The translations under genes and the position numbers were made by a program. A model generated the notes under the pieces. The model searched no databases, was not told the DNA's origin, and was given only the letters and a program-made list of their open reading frames with translations. DNA of 64,000 bases from Anthracocystis setariae (Eukaryota > Basidiomycota > Ustilaginomycetes > Ustilaginales > Ustilaginaceae), in NCBI GenBank assembly GCA_928724745.1, contig CAKMXJ010000032.1, forward strand, positions 1,860,001 to 1,924,000, in the 5' to 3' direction. Each line of letters starts with the position of its first letter. Positions within the stretch are counted from its first letter, which is position 1. Positions 39,580 through 51,472 of this stretch are shown here, piece after piece.

Positions 39580-42576
39580 ATGGATGCCTTATCGGTGGCG
39601 GCTTCTACCGCCAGGAAATCGGTCGAGCACATCTCACGAGCTGGTTCCAGCAATGGCTACTATTCCGATGGCACGTCCACGTCGGCCGCTGACATCTCGT
39701 CCTCGTTGCTCGAAACGTTCCGGACCATTCTCACCGAAGCTGACAGCTACATCAACCTCTTTGAAGCGCGCATCAAACTGGAGGAGGAGTATATACGCAG
39801 TCTCAAGCTTTCGCTCGAAAGGCAGAAGGATCTCGATGCCAAGGTCAATTCAAAAATCGTTGGCGACTTTGGCCTAATGGCCGACACGCAGCGATACCCT
39901 GGTCTCAGACGCGTATGGCTCGAGATGCGCCAGAACGATCAACGCGAGCTTGAAGCAAGGTCCTACATGGTTGAGACTTGTCGCCAGGGCGTCCTCGCTC
40001 CGCTTTTGGCTTTCCGCGATTCGCAGGAACGCATTCGCAAACGCGTCAAGGAGGATGTCCACAACAGTATGGCACAGTACGACGAGATGCGCAACATCAG
40101 CCTCCCAAAGATTCGCCGCACATACGAAAAGAAGGCCGAGGAAGTTGACAACCTTGAGCTCCAAGCCCAAGCGGTCGAGGAGCAGCGTATCTTGCTAAGC
40201 ACCAAAGCCACCGACCGCGACGCGACTTTGAACCACCACAACCGTCATTCTTCGTCTACCGACCTCGATCCCGCTGCCGGTTCCCCGCCCTCGATTCTCT
40301 TATCCGCAGGCATCGGCTCGAGTCTAATGCGCCGCAAGAGCAGTCGCCGTCATTCTCGTCGCCATTCCAACGCTTCGTCCAACCTCGCCACCTCGGCTCG
40401 CGGCGCAGAAAGCTCTGACGAGAGATCTACCATCGGCTCGCCTCCAACGACCGAAGCCGCACTACCGATCGCTGCCCCCGCCATCTCGACCTCGCCGCCA
40501 AGTCCAAATCAGGATAAGCACAAGCCCAACTTCTTCGACGTCTTCAAGTCGCGCGAGGGTTGGGACACAGCTCGTAAGGAAGCACCCAAGAAGATCGGCG
40601 CCCTGATCACGAGGATGCGCGAGGGCAGTCAGACGAGCGGCAATGGCTTCAGCGGTCAAGCTTTTAGCGAAGCCGGTACATCTACGCCTTCCATGAGCGA
40701 AACATTGCTCGGAAGCTTTGGCGCCAACAATCACAATCCATACAAAGCTACGCAGACCCTCGCAGCAAAACAGGCACGAGCAAAACGTGAAGTCGAAGAG
40801 GCTGACAGAGCGTATCGCAAAGCTGTTTTTGACCTTGAAACCTTGCGATTACGCCGACTGCGAACGCTGAAAGCTGCGGCTGCATCTGTCGTCGACTGCC
40901 GACGCGAGTTGGGTCACACCGCTCAGGCTGTCTGGTTGCAATCGGAGCGCTCTTTGATTGCTCTGCACAACAAAGGCAGCGGTCTGCATCAACACAGTAT
41001 GGAGCTCGTCCAGACCGTGTTGGACGACTTTGGCGATGAGTTGCAGGCAATGGAAGAGAATCTGCCCGGCGTCAAGACGCTCGACGATCGTAGGGTCTCG
41101 TACGTCAACTACTGGCATGGAGAGCTCAAGAACCTCATCTTTGGTACGCCATTGACCGACTATCCACTCACCGTCCCCTATCGGCTCAGCGATACCGTCG
41201 CACCTCCCCTCATTGTGACGAAATGCATCGACTTCATCGAAACGCATGCCATCAATCTTCCCGGCATCTACCGAATCTCAGCCAAACAGTCGAGCGTCAA
41301 GCAGCTCGCTGTAGCCATCGAGAAAGACGAGCTTGGATTTCACTTCGACCCCAACAAGGACGAGCCAGCAGCCGTAGCAGGCGTCTTCAAGGACTATCTT
41401 CGTCAGCTGCCTGAGCCAGTCCTCGCTATACCCTGGGCCGAGAGGATCAAGTATACCCACGAGAGGGAGGATCACATTAGCACTGGATTCGCCGTACTCA
41501 AGGGCAAAATTCGCCGTCTACCACCGATCCATCAGATCACGCTCAAAGTCATCGTTCAACACTTGAGCAAGGTAGCGCAGCATGCCGACCAAAACAAGAT
41601 GACCGCCTCCAACCTCAGCGTGGTCTTCTCTCCATGCCTTCTGTCCGAGGCAGACCATGAAACGACGAGCGTGGCAGCGGCAATGGAAGAGGACAAGACC
41701 ATGGAGGATGTCATCCTTTATTGCAACGACATCTTCGATCTCAAGACGGCAGGCGCTCCCTTACTGCCTCCGATCTCATCTGCCCGTGCCGACGAACTCG
41801 CAAGGGCTGGGCAGAGCGCGGCTGATGCAGCGTTTGCCGCCGCCCCTCCGCCGACTGATGCGATCAGCGAAGCGCCGTCGCCGTCCGATTTGCCCATCGT
41901 GACGGGAAGCGCCAACCTGAAGCGCAGCAACGCCATCACACCCGCTACTGCCGCCATAGGCGAAGGTCAGGACGTTGACGTTGGAGCGATCAAGATGCCT
42001 ATAAGAGGCTATACCGAGAATACCGAGAATACGGCAATGGCTGCAGATTGGTCCGAGCCACCTAAAATCTCTGAATCGTATGCCGATCCGAAATCCGTCC
42101 AAGACCTTCCGCCTTTGAAGACCGCAGGCCTGGGCTCCAGTGAGCCTCGCACAGCGAGACCCATGGATCAGGTCAATGGTACCATTGTTCCAGCCTCGGA
42201 ACTCAGCGGCAAATTTATGCGGTCAGACCTCGACGCTCAGGTTCATGCGAGCGGCTCGAGCCAGGGGTTAGTCGAATTACCAGACGCGCACGATGCGGTG
42301 CTGCGGTCAAGCACAGGCCTGTCTGGCGAAGAAGGACAGATGTACTTGGCAGCCACCTCGGCCATGCCAGCTACGGCGCTCACAGCTCAGTTGAATGGAC
42401 TGTTGACACCGGGCCTGCTCACACCGGCATCGGTGCGATCGCCATTAGACAGTGTCATTGACTCGGCTCAGGCATCGCACGGCCATCCAACTCCAACAAT
42501 CGAGCACAACAACTCTCATCAAGATTTGACTGGTGCAATCAACCCTCAACCAGAGTCGAGTGATTTTGGTCAGTAG
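39580..42576 (+). CDS. RGD1: F-BAR and RhoGAP domain protein (Rgd1-like)
   Basis: This 998-residue protein combines a membrane-bending F-BAR domain with a GTPase-activating domain for Rho proteins, the layout of yeast Rgd1, which acts on Rho3/Rho4 in polarity and septation. F-BAR helices occupy about 40-210 and 395-510, split by a disordered Ser/Arg-rich insert (about 215-390). The RhoGAP domain spans about 525-715, with the arginine finger R565 in LPGIYRISAK, then FKDYLRQLPEPVL, and NKMTASNLSVVFSPCLL. A long disordered tail follows. There is no DEP domain, which argues against the Rgd2 type. The insert within the F-BAR is unusually long. It is intronless; the start ATG is close to the first conserved helix. 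Confidence 0.92.
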   Translation: MDALSVAASTARKSVEHISRAGSSNGYYSDGTSTSAADISSSLLETFRTILTEADSYINLFEARIKLEEEYIRSLKLSLERQKDLDAKVNSKIVGDFGLMADTQRYPGLRRVWLEMRQNDQRELEARSYMVETCRQGVLAPLLAFRDSQERIRKRVKEDVHNSMAQYDEMRNISLPKIRRTYEKKAEEVDNLELQAQAVEEQRILLSTKATDRDATLNHHNRHSSSTDLDPAAGSPPSILLSAGIGSSLMRRKSSRRHSRRHSNASSNLATSARGAESSDERSTIGSPPTTEAALPIAAPAISTSPPSPNQDKHKPNFFDVFKSREGWDTARKEAPKKIGALITRMREGSQTSGNGFSGQAFSEAGTSTPSMSETLLGSFGANNHNPYKATQTLAAKQARAKREVEEADRAYRKAVFDLETLRLRRLRTLKAAAASVVDCRRELGHTAQAVWLQSERSLIALHNKGSGLHQHSMELVQTVLDDFGDELQAMEENLPGVKTLDDRRVSYVNYWHGELKNLIFGTPLTDYPLTVPYRLSDTVAPPLIVTKCIDFIETHAINLPGIYRISAKQSSVKQLAVAIEKDELGFHFDPNKDEPAAVAGVFKDYLRQLPEPVLAIPWAERIKYTHEREDHISTGFAVLKGKIRRLPPIHQITLKVIVQHLSKVAQHADQNKMTASNLSVVFSPCLLSEADHETTSVAAAMEEDKTMEDVILYCNDIFDLKTAGAPLLPPISSARADELARAGQSAADAAFAAAPPPTDAISEAPSPSDLPIVTGSANLKRSNAITPATAAIGEGQDVDVGAIKMPIRGYTENTENTAMAADWSEPPKISESYADPKSVQDLPPLKTAGLGSSEPRTARPMDQVNGTIVPASELSGKFMRSDLDAQVHASGSSQGLVELPDAHDAVLRSSTGLSGEEGQMYLAATSAMPATALTAQLNGLLTPGLLTPASVRSPLDSVIDSAQASHGHPTPTIEHNNSHQDLTGAINPQPESSDFGQ

Positions 42577-43512
42577 CTCGCTTAGGTTCATACCATCCCA
42601 ATGCAGTCTAATTATTTTTTTTTTTCATCGCATCGCATCGCATCCCACAATTAATACAGCAATCCAGCACAGCAAAGCAACATCGCATCACATCAACTGA
42701 CTTGCCTGCCTACATGTCTCGAAAGTGTTTAGTGGTTGATGGACCTCGCCTGAGCGCTTCTGATAGAGCAGTCAGTGTAGATGATTGTAAGGGCATCGTC
42801 GAATGCATTTAGTAGGGAGAGCGACGCGCAGGCGAATCCATCTGTGTGCCAAGGACGCATGCAGGACAGAGTCGGAATCGGGTGCAGTGGCGTGCCGTGA
42901 GTGTGGCTTGGCAAAACAGGCGGCAAATGTTGCATTGTGAAGCAATGCCACTGTGCAGTACGGTGCAGGGCAGTGTAGCAAGTTGCGTTGCAACATCGAG
43001 ATTGTCGATGCAGGAGTTGAGCTGTTTGTGCCACCGCAGATGTCCGAATGATGTGAAAAAGCATGGATCTCTCCCACCCTGCAGCTTTGGCGTGTATAAG
43101 TTGTGCAAGGCCCGCTAGTTTGAAACGCGCAAGTTTAGATGAAGTGGCCCAAGTAAAGTTGCAGCGCGCTTGGTTCGCCCTGATAGGTTCAAGTTGAGGA
43201 TCAGGAAACTGTCGCTCGGGGCTGTAGCCCTACTGATTTCTCATTCGACGATGGAGCAAGTCTCGGCCAATTCACTCCGGAGTCACCCACAAGTGCCGTT
43301 GAAGAAGCGGAAAGGGAGATCACTTTCTTACCACGACCCTGTAACGATACCGAATGTTGGACGACTATACGACTTGATGCCAGGACGATGTTTCCACCAT
43401 CTCTGTCCAATTGAACGACGCTGCAATGATGGGATTGCGACGATAGCCAAGATCCACGACCTCTCATTTCATGAGTCTGGCAAGCCATTTCTCTTGACTT
43501 GGACACGAAAGC
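42577..43512. other. Spacer between the RhoGAP gene and the giant Ser-rich gene
   Basis: No gene is supported in 936 bp. The left part is the RhoGAP 3' region, with a T run at about 42615-42625 and CATCG units just after. Confidence 0.55.
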
Positions 43513-46500
43513 ATGGCGGCGAGCAGCTGGCGACACTCTCACGAGGCGTCGACACCGCATACTGACAGCCGCTCCAAGGTTGAGGAAGGTGCAGCAGGCG
43601 TCAAGAGCAGCACCTCGATACTACTACAAAGACATGGACGTGATGATACGATACAGAGAGCAAGTCATCATGAAGAGTCCAGAGACCAGAGCAGCGTAAC
43701 AAACATTGACGATGTCAGACGACACGCAACCTCGTCTGACTGGCAACGCAGCCGCAGAAGCTCGGTCAACCATTCACAGACCGAATCCGAAACTGCGACC
43801 AACAAAGCGCCACCAAATGCGATGTCGTCGGCGTTGGGCATCATCAAGGGGCTCGGTCGTCGCTCGTCAGCCAGGCAACCATTGTCTGTGCGTCGCCGAG
43901 TCAATCATAAATTCACAAGAATCTCTTTGGAGTCGGAAGCAAAAGCGGAATTTGGCGTTAAAGAAGCGCCATCGGCCATACGGTGGAGCGGCTTGCTACG
44001 CTCAGGTCAAGTGTGGAATCAAGAAAAAGGCGGTTCGGAAGGAACCAACTCTTCTGCCAATATTGTCTTGAACAACACTCATCGCCGGGATCGACGGCGA
44101 GTTTCGAACGACGATCGCAGAAGCAAGCCAGAAGCATGTTGCCCATCCACAAGTGGAAAAAAAAATCCAGCTGAATCACAATCTCGTAGAAGGCCGACGA
44201 CATCCTGGCTCAATCAATTCACGCGCTTCGACGGATTGGGAAATTCATTTTATAATAATTTCCATGCACGCCCTCAGGCTGCATTTATTAATACGCCAAG
44301 GATAGGCTCACTGAGCAAGACATGGCGTTCCATTACCGCAAGATGGCAGCGACGTCAACGTAAAAATGGCATTCACTCGTCCCGTTCAGCTTGGTCGTTG
44401 CAGTCTGAGCGGACTCAAAGTCACAGCAACGCCAAAGATGGCTTAGCTTGCAGTGCGGGTCCAACGATTCCGTTTCATATGTTGAGCGGTGAAAAGGGTG
44501 TCAGGGGCAATCGGGATGGTGAGCGTCATTATGGCGCGGTCTGCCATTATTATTATTGTCAAGCCGCTTCGAGCTGCGATGCACGAGCGCTGTCAAATTT
44601 TAATTTTCAAAAAATCCGGTCAGACGTTCAACTCAAGTCGCCCGATGCTTCGACTGCTGTGTCTCCATCCGCGCACGGTAAGTCGTCCAAATGATTGCTT
44701 GCTTGCTTGCTTCTTGCCATCATACCTTATCCCTTTCTCTTATTTCTAAACTTGATCTCGGACTCATCCCCACCGCCCAGTCTTTTCTTCTTCTTCCTCT
44801 TCTCCTATTCATCGCTCAGGAATCCGCGACAAAGACGATCCACATTTAGCTTGCCAACTCAATCGCAACCTTACCGGCACGCATCGTACTCATGTTCCCT
44901 TCTCTATAGGATCGCAATCTGCCCTTGTCGGCGTAAGCTCCAGTCCATCCTGGCGCAGATCAGCACCTCATCATTTGGAAGCAACAAACAATCAATATCC
45001 GCTCATCACCAAGCAGTCGCTCGACTCCTCCTTCGATATCTATCAGCCTCATCCTTTTGGAGTATGGCATATTAATCGAGACGGACCTACCAGTCTACCA
45101 ATTCCGCCGAAGCGATCTGCCTCGACTTCATTTGTTCGAACAGCATCCGGACCTAGTCCATCTCGCATACACACCCGCAACGCGCACTCGTTGGGAACGC
45201 TTCCTGACCTTTCCGCCGCAATCCTGTCCTCGCGAATCTCTTCCAGCACCCAGCGCTCTTCGCTCGGGTACACTGACGTGCGAACCTCTGGATTCCCCTT
45301 CATCATGCCCGAGAGCGAAACCGAAGCCACCAATTCACCTGCGTCCGAGCATCTATCCGAGCTTGGATCTCTGCATAGATTCGATGCAGCATCCGACGCC
45401 GGTTCGGCCGTCTTGAGTCGCGCTCACTCCGATCGTCCCAGCATCCGAAGCTACGAAGAGAGCTCTGTCAGCGCCAAAGGTCCCGGCGCGACCATCAATC
45501 CAAGTGTAGGCGAGCATCTCGGCAGTTCACTTCGCGAGCATTTCTCTCCATCGCCAAAGCCGTTGCCTTCCGCATCTTCACACCAATCTGATCTGCTCTC
45601 AGTCGTGGAACATCGCGGCGCTCCCACCAGCCATGATGCAGTGCTTTCGGCAGCGCACAACTTCAGTGCCCCCCTGGCTGCCCAAATCGAAACATCCGAC
45701 ATGCGTCCTGCTAGCTCCAACGACGTCAGCTCCGAGACCGCAAGCTCACCGATCATGAAGATGCGCGTTCCCTCGGCCACGAGCCCGTCTCTTCGTGACT
45801 TTCCCGTGAATGTAGATCCCAATCCCAGCTCTGAAGCCGTACATGCACACTTGCGTCAGAGAACCGACTCTCGTCCGACCATTTCGCCCACCAGCACCTC
45901 GCGTGCCATCTCCACACCTGCACCCATGCCCCTGCCTCAAGCACTCCAGGATCCTCGTCCCACCGTTCGACGTGCTCAAGGTAAACGTGCAGAAAGCGAG
46001 GTGGTACACAGCCGCAAGTCATCCAAACCTTTCAACTTTCCGGCGCGCTCTAGCGCCCAGTTCGACTCGCTGTCGTCGCGCGAGCGAGCCGACTCGCTTC
46101 AGTCCAAACCAACTCGATCCAAGAATGGCGCATCCTTTATTCGTCGTCTCATTCGTAGAGCTAGCCTGAAAGGGAACAAGTCTCAATCGGTTGGAGGTAC
46201 TCCATCGTGGATCCTCAGTCCTCCGAAATCTTCGGTCGCGCTACCTTCGGAACTCGAAATCGATCATTCGTCCGATGTAGCGTCTACACCTCGTGCCGGC
46301 AGCTTCTCATCCAAGTTCCCGCCCCTTGAATCCAGGCCACTGACCCTGACTCGTCGTCTCAGCAAGTCCAAAGAAGCTAACTCTACCAAGCAGTCAAGAA
46401 GCTCCTCTTTCTTTGCCCCATTCCTCACTCGCAGCCTTTCCAAGAACGGTGGTAGCGACAGACATCGAAATCAACGCAACGAGTCTTTCGGTCATCTCGG

Positions 46501-49500
46501 TCCTCTTCCAGTCGACGATCCGCCGAACTTCCCAAGAGAAGGTTTGCCCCTCAGCTCCAGTACGCCATTCTTGGAGCGCACCTCTGACTCGGAAGGTCCC
46601 ACGCGCGCTTCTCCTCATGGCGTCAGAAGCCAGGAAACTGCCGGCACTCGAAACTCGCAGCACTTGGACCGAGTTCCATCTGACAGTAATCACGCCGCTG
46701 AGCTCAGTGCCGGCGACGAGTCTGCTCAACATCAGAGATCCCTTTCGCACCCTACCAATCAGATCGAGAATGGTCTTAGCAAGGATGCGGCTGCTGCCAA
46801 CGGTCCCAACTTGGAGATGCGAGACGCGCTAGGCGTCAAGGGTCGGCCGCATTCGGGTGACTCAGAAACCGATCCTACTACCTTCGGTGCTGCCAAATCC
46901 TCAACACCCAGTGTCGGCCTCTCGAGTGCCACCGAAGGTCACGCTCGACCTCGAGCTGGCATCCCTCGGATCTGGCAAGGTCTAGAGTCAATCGATGGAG
47001 ATCACATGATGCGATCGACCCACATCGATGATGTTGAAGATTCGGATGATACGCCCCCGGAGCACTACGCGCCGGCGAACCGATTTGACACCGTCACCAC
47101 AGTCAGCTCGTTCAGGACGGCCGTCAGCCAGCTCGACTCGCCGAGATCCACGAATGCACGTCGCCAGAACAACGTGTCCCGGGCATCAAAGCTCAGCCTC
47201 CGCACTCTCGATACACCGCTTGCTCGCCACCTCGATCAGGGCTCGGGACATGCGTCGCCGCTGGCTGACCTCATCATCAATCTTGAGAGGCGTCTCAGTA
47301 TCCCGAGTACCCTAGGCACGAGAGGCTCGGCGCACTTTCACGACGCAGCAGACTCGGCCAGCAGTGGATTCTTGCAGTTCGAATCCGAGTCTACCCTGCC
47401 AGCGATCGCTGCGGGTCCATCCCCTACGCCATCATCTGACGATCATGGTGCGCAACATTCGTATCATGAGTTCCATGATGATGATGATGATGATGATGCT
47501 TCCATTCGTGCCCTTCCGCACCGCACACATCTGCCCGCAGCCTCTCATACAGCGCTTGTCGAGACAGTCAGTCCTCCAAATCGCAACTCGTTCCTGGACC
47601 CAGTCTCCCCGACATCTCCCGCGGCTCACGAGGCAGTAGCAACAAGCCATTGGGATAAGCGTGACACGTTTGGCGGACTCGAATCGATGCCTCTGGTCGC
47701 AACCAGATCGCAGCAGAGCGAAATCGTCTCGGACACATCTCGGACGCAGCTCTCGCATCGCTCCTTTGCGACATTCGGTCCTGAAGATGCACATGCCCAT
47801 CTCGACCAACACGCGGGGGATGATTCGGAACAGAAAGGAATTGTGCTACCCGAGGTCAAGGTCTCGGAAATCGAAAGTCATTTGGAAGCCGTCGAGGCGG
47901 CGCTGCAAGTCCATCGCGAGGAAGGTAGCTTCGATCCCACTCCCTTGCGACAGAGGATGTCGGATGCCTCGTACGCGCTTCATCCCAATGGCTCATCCGT
48001 GAGCATGATCTCGCGCGAAGGAAGTCTGCAACCCACGCAGCGAGCCGCGGACATGAGCACTGAGGACCTCTCTCTTCCCGGCGCTTGGACTCAGGACAAT
48101 TCCTCGTTTGTCATGAGCGACGATGGACGCCGCATCACTCTGGCGCCGGAATCGCACGATGCGCTGGCGGATGCGGTGCGCAGTGTTCGACGGGCCATCA
48201 GCTCGTCTCAGCTCACAGATGCTGAGGGCCCGCGAACGGCTCTGGCCGATCAATCAGTGGACGACCTTGGCATGGAAAGCTTCGTGTCTGTAGCAGCAGA
48301 GACCGCAGACGAGAAGCCGATGGTAGGCGATGTTTCAATGCTCTCAGAAGCTACACCTGCTCGAGCCGCCCGACGACGACAAGAGGGGATGCGAGACATT
48401 GAGGAAGCGTACGGTCGAATGCTGGCCTTGGTCCAATCCTCGGCCATTGGTGTCACCCCGTCTCCGCAAATGCGATCTGACGAAGGCCGGCTTGGCGTTG
48501 AACCTCCTCGTCGCCCGATCAAGCACGGCGCCTCTGCAGGTGGGGCAAACGAGCCATTCTACAACTCTCCGTTGGCTAAGTCCTCCACCAAAACAGATGA
48601 ACCGCTCAGCCAATCGAGTCAACCCAAGCGCAACGCTGCTGATGGGACCGATGCCAACCAGTCGGGTCGCCCCCGAGCGCGAGCGTTGTCCAACGGGGAG
48701 AAGCGCAACTCAACCTCTTTGTCAGGTCTCATGGGCATGCCGCTGGACATGAATGCTCAAATGTTGCGGCATGCCAGCAGTTCCTCGGTGTCTTCGGCTC
48801 AAGACTTTAGGCATGAATCAACGGAAGGAGCGGCAATTCGCCGACGACCATCGTCAGTTGCCAAATCCAGCTCCAGCCGATACTCGCAAGCCTTGAGCCG
48901 CGAATATGTACCGTCCTCATTGCTGGACTCGGATAGTTCGCGCAAGCGCTTCAGCACGGACAATACTACCGTAGGTCGGGCTAGCTCCGGTGGCGGTCAC
49001 ACCTCGCCGTCGGCCACCGCCAAGACGCTGGGCACGCCTCGGTCGTTTGCCACATCGGTTTCGCAGCCGTCGCTTGCCAACATGGTTCGTCGTCATGAGC
49101 TCGAGAAAGAGAGCTTGCTCGATACGCTCGAGAGAGTGCGCGCCGAGAATGCTGATCTGCATGCACGTCACGAAAGCCTCACTTCAGATCTTCACGCCGA
49201 GGTGACCCGAGTGCTGGAGCTAGAGCGCGAGCTCGAACGACGCGACTCGCGTGAGGTGAAACTCATTGGACAAATCCAGGATCTCGAGAACGAATTGATG
49301 GAGTTGCGCTACCTTGATCATCAACTGAATTCCAGTGCCGATCAGACGCTTGGATCGGAGGATGCCGAAGGCTCTATCATGGATGTAGAATTGCCAGCTT
49401 CTCTGTCGACAAGTACACGCATGAATGCTGCTACTTGCTTGTCGAGGGGAATGGATGATCAAATGAATCCGACACCGTCGTCGTCTTCCAAGTTGGCACA

Positions 49501-50431
49501 CAGGAGCACGCGTTCCGAAGCGTTTGTCGCCGGACTGCCGGGATCGGGGCGCTCGACATTGCTGACAAGCAGGAACGAATGGCCTCGTGCTCGACCGGTT
49601 TCTCTACTGAACGGACCTGGCGGTCTTTACAGAGACGAACGAGGCTCGGAAAGATCGAGCCAGTCGTCGCCGCTCACAACGCCACGCAGCAGTAGCCTGC
49701 TTCGCGAACATGTTCGGGAACATCGAGCCAAGGCCAAGGCTGCGCTAGCACAGCCAGCTTCGCCGACATTGCTGGGACTTGGGCTGCCGAAGGAGGAGGA
49801 CGAGGCGTGCAACATTGGTGACGAGCAGCTGCCGGAGATCGAGGATGAGCTCGACGCTGTGCTAGAGCTCGATTCTCTTTCGCAAGCAGCAGCGCACGAG
49901 ACTGATCGACGTAGAGATAGCCACGAGCGAGGGTATGACGAGCAGCATGAACGAAACAGTTTTGTGCTTTCGACGACGACGGCTGTCGGCGTTGGCGAGA
50001 CTGCTTCTCAGGACTCTTTGTTCGTTCCGCGATCGTCTTCGCAGGTGACTGTGACTAAGAACACAGCCGGTCAACTTGCACGTGCCTCGCCTACGTCGAG
50101 CAAGATCGTCACAAGCCGTTCGATCAGCGGTGGCGGTAGCTTCGCATCGCGTCTGCCCCGACTGGGTCTCAAGCCCAGCACGCGCTACTCTACGACAGGC
50201 AGCGTAGGTGGTGGTATGCGCACCGTCTCGGGCGCCACTGACAAGTCGACTGGCTCCACGCTGTCGTCGGTCTACAGCACCGCTTCGACGGCCGCCGTCC
50301 CGCCATCGCTAGGCTCGCTTCCGAGCGGCAACAACACCATGGAGGACGAAATTCAAGCCGAACTCGCCAAACTAGGAAATCCACAGCCTCACTTGCGCTA
50401 CTACTCGCCACCTCGCAGCAAGATGATCTGA
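43513..50431 (+). CDS. Giant Ser-rich protein with a C-terminal coiled coil
   Basis: The proposed CDS is join(43513..44677, 44781..50431), 2271 residues. The main frame (44781-50431) is certainly coding but has no ATG until 45305, although coding-like sequence such as HPFGVWHINRDGP precedes it. An upstream 393-codon frame starts at the ATG at 43513. A GTAAGT donor at 44678 and a CCCAG acceptor before 44781 join the two in phase 1 without a frame break, which supports one gene. The product is mostly disordered Ser/Arg-rich sequence. Notable parts are a basic segment FIRRLIRRASLKGNK (about 840), an Asp run (about 1285-1293) and a coiled coil (about 1820-1905). I do not recognise the family; a cell-cortex or cytoskeleton scaffold would fit but is a guess. 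The first exon is less certain, especially its AT-rich part after 44220. Confidence 0.6.
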
Positions 50432-51472
50432 AAGCGTAGTTTGGGTTGATGGTATCAATAGATTTAAATTCCACCAACCAGGTCCGTACTGTGGCTATCG
50501 GGCTGTGGTAAGTTGGTGGTCAAGGTGCAAAGAAGCGAGCGAGGGTGTTGGATGCCAGCTGGGCTTTCTTTTGATTGATTGATTGATTGATTGGAGCTAT
50601 GACTGCCGCTGGTGGTGGTGGTGGTGTTGCGCGGGATGGGGAGGGGGGGTTTACGCGATAGCACATCCGAGGTTCTTGCGCCTCAAGTGGATGAATGGAT
50701 GGATGATTGAAACCAACGGCGCTGGAATCGAGCTGAGCGGTACTTTTGGATTCGGCTTTGCCACTTTTGTGATGCTGATTTTCAAGCCGAAAGAGCGGTT
50801 GGGTTGGCTGATGTAAGTGTGGAGCTTGCGCCCGTTTCTTTTTTTCTTTCTTTCTTTTGCGTGTGTGTGTGTGTGTGTGTGAGTTTAGCCACGAACTCGT
50901 TTACGAGCGCCATTGATGTGACGCCTTGTGATGATTTTCGAAGATTTGATGCCGTTGGAGAGGTCTTGTTGTTGAGCGAGTTTGGATTCGTTGGCGAGTT
51001 TTTGGAGGTAGATGAGGAAGGCGAGCAAGATGTAGAGGTCGGTTGTTTTGGAGAGACGGGTGTTGGTGGGGAGGTGTGCGCGGATAAGTTTTTTTATCAG
51101 CGACCGAGCTGGAAGCTTCATTGTACTGGAATGAATGTGAAATGCAGAGCGGGAGAGGGCGGTTGGTGATGGAGAAGAGGTCAGAGAGTGAATGATGATG
51201 GTTTGATGGCAAAGTAACAGAGTACAGTAGTAACAATGCAACACAGTTGAGAGACGCGCGCCGCATCTGCGATTCAGCCAAATCTCGTTGCGGCAAAATC
51301 ACGTGCACCGAGCTGTCAAGAAAAGTGGAGGAAAATAATGCGTTCCGTGCTCGAGCCATGTTGGCTATCGTCGTTCATCTTGAACAACCAACCATCACTA
51401 TCGCATACTCTCTGCATTACCACACCACTCACTGAAAAGAGGCAAAAGAGGCATACAGTGGAAACAATCAAG
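50432..51472. other. Spacer between the giant gene and CSN6
   Basis: No coding region is supported. GATT units lie at 50572-50592 and a GT microsatellite at 50861-50880. The end contains the CSN6 promoter. Confidence 0.55.
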
